A stretch of 19,023 bases of DNA from Butyrivibrio sp. GTDB taxonomy: Bacteria; Bacillota; Clostridia; Lachnospirales; Lachnospiraceae. The stretch is from NCBI GenBank assembly GCA_024688095.1, contig JAILEJ010000037.1, positions 1 to 19,023 on the forward strand, written 5' to 3'. This document shows positions 7,418 through 14,600 of this stretch, in pieces. Below the pieces are notes generated by a model that saw only the letters and a program-made list of their open reading frames with translations, was not told where the DNA came from and did not search any database. Position numbers and translations under genes: made by a program. How positions within the stretch are numbered: the first letter of the stretch is position 1; each line of letters begins with the position of its first letter.

Positions 7418-8101
7418 TCAAGGCCAGTTTACATAAGTTCCATTTAAGTATAATCCAAGTATGCCTATAGACTGAAGTGCATATTTATCTGTTTCTGATA
7501 TGTTTACAGTGCCTGCTGTAGGGGTATCAACTGTTATGTAATATCCACCGTTTGCAATTACAACCTGACCAAGAGTGAGCTGCATAAGTGAACCGTTTGA
7601 ATTAGATACTGAAAACTGTGCAACTGCTGTGTTGTCTGATTTTGTAAACAGTCCAACTTTTTTCTCATTAGTAAGAGTTAAAGTTGTTGTATTTACACTT
7701 AAAGATGTTGAAGCTGTAGGATCTACAGCGGTTGTCTTGCTGTATGTTTTCTGAACATTTACTTCTACATCGGCGTATATACTTGTGCCATCAAGATATA
7801 TGTAAACATGGAAAGTGTTTGCTGTTTCATCTTCACCTACATAAACTATAACATCACCACCATTTTCTGTTGTTGGAACAGATACTTTTGTCTGTGAGCT
7901 TGTACTTCCAACTATAAAATAGCTTACATAATTTGTTGCAGACATACCTATCCGGTAATAGTCTCCCTGACTGATTGTAAGAACCGATTCTGTTACACTA
8001 ATAGACTCGGTGTCTGCAGCAGAAACGTTAAGACCAGTAAGAAGTCCAAATGTTAAGATAACACAAAGCCAAAGACTTAAATGTTTAAATAGCTTATTCA
8101 T
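7418..8101 (-). CDS. Secreted protein of unknown function, two beta-rich domains
   Basis: The protein has 227 residues. Residues 1-29 are a clear signal peptide: basic MNKLFKH, hydrophobic LSLWLCVILTFGLL, and an AxA-type cleavage site at VSAA|D. The mature part is rich in Ser, Thr and Val and lacks cysteine. It appears to have two segments: about 30-120 (SVTESVLTISQGDYYRIG ... YADVEVNVQ) and about 130-227 (SLSVNTTTLTLTNEKKVG ... LYLNGTYVNWP). Both begin with the same SVxxxxLTLT/LTIS-like strand, which suggests duplicated Ig-like or beta-sandwich modules. No sortase motif, lipobox, LysM or membrane anchor is seen, so it is probably released. AAAGGAA precedes the start. I do not recognise a named family; it could be an accessory to surface or biofilm components. 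Confidence 0.75.
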   Translation of the reverse strand: MNKLFKHLSLWLCVILTFGLLTGLNVSAADTESISVTESVLTISQGDYYRIGMSATNYVSYFIVGSTSSQTKVSVPTTENGGDVIVYVGEDETANTFHVYIYLDGTSIYADVEVNVQKTYSKTTAVDPTASTSLSVNTTTLTLTNEKKVGLFTKSDNTAVAQFSVSNSNGSLMQLTLGQVVIANGGYYITVDTPTAGTVNISETDKYALQSIGILGLYLNGTYVNWP

Positions 8102-8346
8102 ATTTTTTCCTTTCTGCTTATAAGCAATATTAAATATTGAATAAATAGATTTGTTCTATACTTTTTAGTATACTTTTTTTACCTAAAAAATAGATAAATA
8201 CAATATTAAATATTTAATAATTTACTTTGTGTATTTTTTAAATATGACTTTTTGTTGCTTCGTTTCATAAAAATATACTTTTTTAGTAACTGATTCGTAT
8301 AAATTATTGTAGATACTATATATGGAGGATATACCGGAGGCGTAAA
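8102..8346. promoter_or_regulatory. Divergent spacer with repeated AT-rich motifs
   Basis: This 245-bp gap separates two divergent genes. CAATATTAAATATT(G/T)AATAA occurs twice (8125-8144 and 8201-8220, 19 of 20 identical). TATACTTTTT-type units occur three times (8157-8170, 8169-8183, 8274-8290). GCTTATAAGC (8116-8125) is a 10-bp palindrome in the minus-strand leader. A possible plus-strand -10 is TATAAA (8298-8303). GGAGG (8336-8340) serves the gene at 8347. The repeats look like regulator-binding sites, but no regulator is nearby. Confidence 0.45.
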
Positions 8347-8979
8347 ATGGACAAAGACAAAATAAAAGAACAGCGTAAAGAATTATTTGACAGGTTAAAT
8401 AATGAAATGGCAGAACAATATATTCCAGCTATATATAGGGACAAGGATGAGACCGGAATAGACGATGGTATTCTTACAGCTTATTTTGAAGAACTTGGTA
8501 TAAATGATGAAGATGCTGTAGGTGAGTTTTATTTTACTCCTGTTTTGTCTGAAGAGGATGATGTACAGTTTTTTACAGCAGTCATTACTTTGACAGAGGA
8601 TGTAGATGAAAGCAAGCTTCCTGTTTTGTATGAGGGCTTATCATATCTAAATTTTTATTTGCCTTTAGGTGCTTTTTCCATAAGTGATGATCATAATTGT
8701 ATTATATATAAATATCCGATTTCTCTTCCGATTGATATAGAAGGTGAGGATTTGTACAATATTGTTGAAGGAGTAATTGCAACAACCCTTACTACAATAG
8801 ATAATAATATAGATCTTGTGCTGGGTCTGTCATATGGTTCCAGGAGTATTGAAGATGTCAAAGAGCTTATAGATGGATTTAAGGAGATAGTTCCGAAAGC
8901 ACTTGCAGATGACTTTAATCCTTTTGTAGATTTTAATTTTGAAGATGAAGACGACGATACTGAAGAGGATGATAATTAA
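8347..8979 (+). CDS. Acidic cytosolic protein of unknown function, possibly YbjN-like
   Basis: The protein has 210 residues with no signal peptide or membrane segment. Residues 1-30 are a charged helix (MDKDKIKEQRKELFDRLNNEMAE in part). A central alpha/beta part (about 40-175) contains FYFTPVL, VQFFTAVITL, a helix around LPVLYEGLSYLNFYLPLGAF, then CIIYKYPISLP and a helix ending in VIATTLTTIDNN. This order of strands and helices, with the N..LP.G.F..S.D tract, recalls the YbjN / type III chaperone-like fold, but that is a weak structural guess. The C-terminus (about 195-210) is an acidic tail of almost only Asp and Glu. The whole protein is strongly acidic. GGAGG stands six bases before the ATG. 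It stands alone, with its own terminator. Confidence 0.75.
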   Translation: MDKDKIKEQRKELFDRLNNEMAEQYIPAIYRDKDETGIDDGILTAYFEELGINDEDAVGEFYFTPVLSEEDDVQFFTAVITLTEDVDESKLPVLYEGLSYLNFYLPLGAFSISDDHNCIIYKYPISLPIDIEGEDLYNIVEGVIATTLTTIDNNIDLVLGLSYGSRSIEDVKELIDGFKEIVPKALADDFNPFVDFNFEDEDDDTEEDDN

Positions 8980-9009
8980 ATAAGTGGTCATGCAGTTTAT
9001 GATAAAAAT

Positions 9010-9039
9010 AAATGGGAGCAAATGTATGCTCCCATTTTT
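9010..9039. terminator. Bidirectional terminator between the acidic protein gene and glnN
   Basis: AAATGGGAGCA (9010-9020) and TGCTCCCATTT (9027-9037) make an 11-bp stem around AATGTA, followed by more T. An A-rich run on the other side gives a T-tract for the minus strand, so it can also end glnN transcripts. Confidence 0.9.
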
Positions 9040-9075
9040 ATATTTACGCTTTATAGCGCAGTATATTTTACTGAA

Positions 9076-11166
9076 TTATTCAGAGAAAAGTAAATCTGAA
9101 TATACAGGGAATGGCCAATACTTCTGGTCAATTACTGCTTCAAGTGCATCAGAAGCTGCTCTTGCTTCATTCATATCAGTGATAATTGTATCGTGAAGAT
9201 AACGCATTGCCTTATCAGGATCTTCTGGAACCTTTGCAAAATCTGCTTCAAGCTTTGCACATGCATCAGCAAGTGTATCTGTAAGAGTAGCAGTTGATTT
9301 AGCTGTGTTCTTCTCATATTCTACAACTACACCGGCATCCTTTAATGAAGCAGCTCTTGTACAAAGCTCTGCTGTGTAAGCTGATGCAGCAGGAAGAATC
9401 TGACGATGAATCATATCTATCATTGTACGTGCTTCAATTTCGATTGTGTTGTTGTAAGTCTCTACGTGAATAGCACCTCTTGCACGAACCTCTTCCTCTG
9501 TGTATACGCCGTTATTAACGTAAAGATCGATATTCTTCTTAGAAATGTATTCAGGCATAGCATCTGCTGTAGATGTGAGATTTGCAAGTCCGCGCTTTTC
9601 AGCTTCAGCAACCCATGACTCATCATAACCATTTCCGTTGAAGATGATTCTCTGATGATCTGTAAATGTCTTTTTTATAAGTGCTGCAAGGTCTGCCTGG
9701 AAGTCTGAACTCTTTTCAAGCTGATCTGCAAAGCCCTTAAGTTCTTCTGCCATAATCGTATTAAGTGCAATGTTTGGACCAGAAATTGACTGGTTTGAAC
9801 CAAGCATACGGAACTCGAATTTGTTTCCTGTAAATGCCATTGGTGATGTACGGTTTCTATCTGTATTGTCCTGAGGAATAGAAGGAAGTACATCGATTCC
9901 GATTTCGATTGAACGCTTTCCTGATCCCTTAAATGATGTTCCATTAATGATACCCTGTACAACAGCGTCAAGTTCATCTCCAAGGAAAATGGAGATGATA
10001 GCTGGTGGAGCTTCCTGAGCACCAAGTCTGTGGTCGTTTCCAGCAGAAGCAACAGTACATCTGAGTGTTTCCTGATATTCATCTACACCTTTGATAAATG
10101 CAGCAAGGAAAAGAAGGAACTGTGCATTTTCACCTGGTGTTGAACCTGGCTTGAAGAGGTTTACACCTGTATCTGTAGAAAGTGACCAGTTATCATGCTT
10201 ACCTGAACCGTTAACGCCAGCAAATGGCTTTTCATGTAAAAGGCAAACAAATCCATGCTTGTCAGCAACCTTCTTCATGATCTCCATTGCAAGCTGGTTC
10301 TGATCACAAGCTGCGTTTGCACCAGAGTAAACAGGAGCCATTTCATGCTGTGAAGGAGCAACTTCATTATGCTTTGTCTTGGAAAGAACACCAACCTTCC
10401 ATAATTCCTCATCAAGGTCTTTCATATAAGCAGAAACTCTTGGTTTTAACTGACCGAAGTAATGATCTTCAAGTTCCTGTCCACGAGGAGGCTTGATTCC
10501 GAAAAGAGTACGGCCTGTCATTCTAAGGTCTTCACGCTGATTGTAAAGCTTTTTATCAACAAGGAAGTATTCCTGTTCAGGACCAACCTGTGCAAGAACT
10601 CTCTTACTTTCTGTATCACCAAAAAGTCTGAGAATACGTACAGACTGTCTTGAAACTTCATCCATAGAACGAAGTAAAGGAGTCTTTTTATCAAGAGCCT
10701 GTCCTGAATAAGAACAGAAAATGGTAGGAATGCAAAGTGAACCATCTTTAATAAATGCAAAAGATGTTGGATCCCATGCTGTATATCCTCTGGCTTCAAA
10801 TGTTGCACGAAGTCCACCTGAAGGGAAAGAAGATGCATCAGGCTCACCTCTTACAAGCTCTTTTCCTGAAAATTCCATTGCAATCTTTCCGCCATCAGCT
10901 GGGGAAATAAAGCTGTCATGCTTTTCAGCTGTAACACCAGTCATTGGCTGGAACCAGTGCGTATAGTGAGTTGCACCCTTTTCAACAGCCCAGCGCTTCA
11001 TAGCCTCTGCGATTTCATTTGCTGTTGCAAGATCAAGAGGCTCACCGTTTGATACGCATTTTTTCCATGTTTTAAAAGATGCACTTGAAAGACGTTCTTT
11101 CATGGTTTCTTCATTAAAAACCATACTTCCAAAAAGTTCAGGTAGTTTTGTTTCTTTTGTTTCCAT
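9076..11166 (-). CDS. glnN: Glutamine synthetase, type III
   Basis: The 696-residue length is typical of class III glutamine synthetase, which makes glutamine from glutamate, ammonia and ATP and forms dodecamers of large subunits. Class III traits are clear: the N-terminal domain starting LPELFGSMVFNEETMKERL, then ATHYTHWFQPMTG and EKHDSFI. The catalytic core has KHNEVAPSQHEMAPVY at about 265-280 and NGSGKHDNWSLST at about 316-328 (metal and ATP-binding region). MAFTGNKFEFRMLGS lies near 442, and the long C-terminal extension contains ARTMIDM and LPAASAYTAELC. The start at 11166 is out of frame with an ATG seven bases upstream and follows AAAGGAAA. The gene diverges from gltB. Its ~205-base leader contains three hairpins, two terminator-like, pointing to attenuation. 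It is the first half of the GS-GOGAT pathway encoded here. Confidence 0.97.
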   Translation of the reverse strand: METKETKLPELFGSMVFNEETMKERLSSASFKTWKKCVSNGEPLDLATANEIAEAMKRWAVEKGATHYTHWFQPMTGVTAEKHDSFISPADGGKIAMEFSGKELVRGEPDASSFPSGGLRATFEARGYTAWDPTSFAFIKDGSLCIPTIFCSYSGQALDKKTPLLRSMDEVSRQSVRILRLFGDTESKRVLAQVGPEQEYFLVDKKLYNQREDLRMTGRTLFGIKPPRGQELEDHYFGQLKPRVSAYMKDLDEELWKVGVLSKTKHNEVAPSQHEMAPVYSGANAACDQNQLAMEIMKKVADKHGFVCLLHEKPFAGVNGSGKHDNWSLSTDTGVNLFKPGSTPGENAQFLLFLAAFIKGVDEYQETLRCTVASAGNDHRLGAQEAPPAIISIFLGDELDAVVQGIINGTSFKGSGKRSIEIGIDVLPSIPQDNTDRNRTSPMAFTGNKFEFRMLGSNQSISGPNIALNTIMAEELKGFADQLEKSSDFQADLAALIKKTFTDHQRIIFNGNGYDESWVAEAEKRGLANLTSTADAMPEYISKKNIDLYVNNGVYTEEEVRARGAIHVETYNNTIEIEARTMIDMIHRQILPAASAYTAELCTRAASLKDAGVVVEYEKNTAKSTATLTDTLADACAKLEADFAKVPEDPDKAMRYLHDTIITDMNEARAASDALEAVIDQKYWPFPVYSDLLFSE

Positions 11167-11218
11167 ATCATTTTCCTTTCCTAATTATCCATATTTAAAC
11201 GGACTTATTTCTAAATCA

Positions 11219-11259
11219 AAAGGCGCTGATATGACTTATGTGTCTATATCAGCGCCTTT
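11219..11259 (-). promoter_or_regulatory. Third hairpin of the glnN leader, terminator-like
   Basis: On the minus strand AAAGGCGCTGATAT and ATATCAGCGCCTTT form a perfect 14-bp stem with a 13-base loop, followed by TTTTGATTT. It lies 52 bases upstream of the glnN start codon. No gene other than glnN can be its target on this strand. Confidence 0.7.
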
Positions 11260-11282
11260 GCCAACAAAATGTATATATAGGG

Positions 11283-11323
11283 TTTTTCATTTAGAGGACA
11301 GAAAAAGTCCTCTAAATGAAAAA
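11283..11323 (-). promoter_or_regulatory. Second hairpin of the glnN leader (17-bp perfect stem)
   Basis: TTTTTCATTTAGAGGAC (11283-11299) and GTCCTCTAAATGAAAAA (11307-11323) form a perfect 17-bp stem with a seven-base loop. On the minus strand its first arm is the U-tract of the preceding terminator-like hairpin, so this hairpin could bury that U-tract. Confidence 0.75.
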
Positions 11324-11352
11324 TGAGCAGTCAGGTTGTTCACCTACTGCTC
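11318..11352 (-). terminator. First hairpin of the glnN leader, putative attenuator
   Basis: On the minus strand GAGCAGT-AGGT (from 11352) pairs with ACCT-ACTGCTC with one bulged G, around GAACA; it is followed by A and five T. It begins about 20 bases after the predicted start of transcription and well before the coding region. Confidence 0.65.
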
Positions 11353-11378
11353 AACGTCATTGTTGATGATTCGAACTG

Positions 11379-11408
11379 ATAATAATCCAAAAACAATAAT
11401 TTTGTCAA
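11379..11408 (-). promoter_or_regulatory. glnN promoter
   Basis: On the minus strand a perfect TTGACA (complement of 11403-11408) is followed after 18 bp by TATTAT (complement of 11379-11384). Transcription would start near 11372, giving a leader of about 205 bases. Confidence 0.75.
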
Positions 11409-11474
11409 TCGTTTTTTTGAAAATATTAATTTTGCATTGAAAAAGTATAATGAAGATATATTAAAAATCATCAA

Positions 11475-11503
11475 TTGACAAATAATACATTCTGCGTGAT
11501 AAT
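11475..11503 (+). promoter_or_regulatory. gltBD promoter
   Basis: A perfect -35 TTGACA (11475-11480) and GATAAT (11498-11503) are separated by exactly 17 bp, with TG one base before the -10 (11495-11498 reads CGTG, an extended -10 feature). Transcription would start near 11510, about 140 bases before gltB. The 10-bp palindrome TTGTATACAA (11512-11521) covers the first transcribed bases and could be an operator. Confidence 0.8.
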
Positions 11504-11531
11504 AACAAAAATTGTATACAAGAATACAAAT

Positions 11532-11591
11532 GAGCGACAAAGGTGTTGCATCTGCCCTAACCAGGCAGAAAATGCCCTTGTCGCTCTTTTT
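11532..11591 (+). terminator. Leader terminator upstream of gltB, putative attenuator
   Basis: GAGCGACAA (11532-11540) pairs with TTGTCGCTC (11578-11586), followed by five T (11587-11591). Inside lie GG/CC, then GCAT/ATGC (11548-11551 with 11572-11575) and CTGCC/GGCAG (11552-11556 with 11564-11568) around the loop CTAACCA. Asymmetric bulges TGTT and AAA interrupt the stem. The only plus-strand promoter nearby is 30 bases upstream and the upstream gene is divergent, so this hairpin must act on the gltB leader or end a short RNA. Confidence 0.75.
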
Positions 11592-11649
11592 ATTACTATA
11601 AAGATATTGTTGTATCCGGTTTCAAATTTACAAAGGGGAAAGATTAATT

Positions 11650-14600
11650 ATGGCTGTATTACAAAATGAAAAAAGAAATGATGAATATTTCAAGATGGAA
11701 CATGATGCATGTGGAATTGGTGCTGTAGTAAATATTGATGGACATGCTGACTATAGAGTTCTTGATGATGCTCTTTCTATTGTTGAGAAACTTGAACATC
11801 GTGCCGGCAAAGATGCAACAGGTAAGGTCGGAGATGGTGTAGGTATTTTACTTCAGATTTCTCATTCATTTTTTAAGAAGGCTGGTGCTTTAGCTGGAAT
11901 TGAATTAAAAGACGAGAGAGATTATGGAATAGGAATGTTCTTTTTTCCACAGGATGATCTAAAGAGAACCTTTGCAATGAGAATGTTTGAAGTCATTGCA
12001 GGAAAAAATGGTATTAAATTTCTTGGTTGGAGAAAAGTTCCAACACATCCTGAAATACTTGGAGATGTTGCCAAAAAGTGTATGCCAAGCATTTATCAGT
12101 GTTTTGTAGAAAGACCTTCTGATATAAAGAAGGGAATCGAATTTGATAGAAAACTTTATATCTGTAGAAGAGAATTTGAGCAGAGCAGTGATGATACCTA
12201 TATTAATTCACTTTCATCAAGAACAATTGTATATAAAGGAATGTTCCTGGTAAAACAGCTTAGAGCCTTTTATGAGGATCTTCAGAGTAAGGAATATAAA
12301 AGTGCTATTGCCCTTGTGCATTCACGTTTCTCAACTAATACAACCCCTAGCTGGGAAAGAGCACATCCATATAGATTTATAGCTCATAATGGTGAAATCA
12401 ATACAATAAGAGGTAACAAAGACAGAATGCTTGCCCGTGAGGAGACTATCGTTTCCCCTGTAATGGAAAATGATATTGACAAGGTATTCCCTGTTGTAGC
12501 TGCAAGCGGATCTGATTCAGCTATGCTTGATAATACGCTTGAGTTTATGTATATGAACGGAATAGATCTTCCTCTTGCTGTAATGATGACAATTCCGGAA
12601 CCATGGAAGCACAATCATTTTATGGATGAGAGTAAAAAGGATTTTTATCATTATTATGCAACAATGATGGAGCCATGGGATGGCCCTGCAGCTATTCTGT
12701 TTTCTGATGGTGATATTGTTGGAGCTACACTTGATAGAAATGGTCTTAGACCTAGTAGATATTATATCACTGATGATAACAGACTTATTTTATCATCAGA
12801 AGTTGGTGTACTTGATATAGAACCTGAGCATATCGTTGAGAAGTCAAGACTTATGCCAGGTAAGATTTTACTGGTTGATACAGTAAAAAAGAGAATAATT
12901 TCTGATGAGGAATGTAAAGCATATTATGCTGAAAGAAATCCATATGGCGAATGGCTTGACGGAAATCTACTTCATCTTAGAAATCTTACTATTCCTAATA
13001 AGAAGATACCTACTCATACACAGGAAATGAGAGACAGATTATATAAGGTATTTGGATATACATATGAAGATGTGAAGGATGGAATTCTTCCAATGGCTAC
13101 AAATGGTGTAGAAGCAACGGCTTCCATGGGACATGATGTACCATTGGCAGTTTTGTCTGAGATTAATCAGCCTCTGTTTAACTATTTTAAACAGCTGTTT
13201 GCTCAGGTAACAAATCCGCCTATCGATTCGCTTAGAGAACAGATTGTAACAGATACAACAGTTTATATTGGTTCAGATGGTAACCTTCTTCAGGAGAAGG
13301 GAGTAAACTGCCGTGTTCTTGAAATAGATCATCCTATCCTTACAGGAGTTGATCTTATGAAGATAAAATCTCTTGATCAGCCAGGATTCAGATCAAAGGT
13401 TATTTCTCTTCTGTATTACAAGAATACACCTATTGAAAGAGCTATTGAACAGCTTCAGCTCAGTATAGACAGAGCATATGCAAAGGGTTATAACATTGTT
13501 ATTTTGTCTGACAGAGGAGTGGATGAGACTCATGTTCCCATACCATCACTTCTTGCGGTATCAGCAGTAGAACAGCATCTGGTTGTTACAAAGAAGAGAA
13601 CTGCAGTATCTATTATCCTTGAAAGCGGTGAACCAAGAGATGTACATCAGATGGCTACGCTTCTTGGATTTGGTGCAAGAGCTATCAATCCATATCTTGC
13701 ACATGAGTGTATAGCTGAGCTTATCGATCTTAGAATTCTTGATAAGGATTATCATACAGCAATTGATGACTTTAATAGTGCAGTACTTAATGGAATAGTT
13801 AAGGTTGCAGCCAAGATGGGAATATCTACACTTCAGTCTTATCAGTCAGCCAGAATTTTTGAGGCTATTGGCTTGAGTAAAGAAGTTATTGATAAATATT
13901 TTACAGGTACTGTAAGCAGAGTTGGAGGTATAGGTCTTAAGGAAATTTCTGAAGGAATAAAGAACAGACATGATCATGCATTTGATCCTATGGGACTTCA
14001 GACAGATCTTGCACTTGACAGTACAGGCTTCCATCAGCTTAGGAGCGGAACAGATAAAGAGGATCATTTATATAATCCAGAGACTATTATTGCACTTCAG
14101 CAGGCAACTCAGAATGGTGATTATAAGAGATTTAAAGAATATACAGCTCTTGTTGATAATGAAAAACCACATACACTGAGAGGCCTTTTAGAGTTTTCAG
14201 CTAAGAACAAACCAATCGATATTAACGAAGTTGAACCTGTATCAGAAATCGTAAAACGTTTTAAAACCGGTGCAATGAGTTATGGTTCAATATCTGAAGA
14301 GGCACATGAAACACTTGCAATTGCCATGAACAGACTTGGGGGTAAGTCTAATACAGGAGAAGGTGGAGAGAACCCAAGACGATTTGGTACAGAAAAGTGT
14401 AGTGCAATTAAGCAGGTAGCTTCCGGAAGATTTGGTGTTACCAGTGAATATCTTAATAATGCACAGGAAATACAGATTAAGATGGCTCAGGGTGCAAAGC
14501 CAGGAGAAGGTGGTCATCTTCCTGGAAAGAAAGTTTATCCCTGGATTGCAACAAGAAGATATTCAACACCAGGTGTAGCACTTATTTCACCGCCACCTCA

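Noticed and set aside
8322..8345. Seven-codon ORF (MEDIPEA) ending one base before the ATG of the acidic protein gene
   Set aside because: It has no ribosome-binding site of its own and its sequence overlaps the one for the main gene; probably accidental.
9406..10966. Several open frames on both strands inside glnN
   Set aside because: They are shadows of the long glnN frame, with no ribosome-binding sites and no recognisable domains.
11167..11649. ANTAR antitermination target or T-box in the glnN/gltB leaders
   Set aside because: The loops (GAACA, seven-base loops, CTAACCA) do not match paired AxxGxx hexaloops, and no T-box consensus is seen.
11475..11669. 64-codon open frame across the gltB promoter and leader
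   Set aside because: It begins in the -35 element, runs through the hairpin and overlaps gltB; no ribosome-binding site or protein-like composition.
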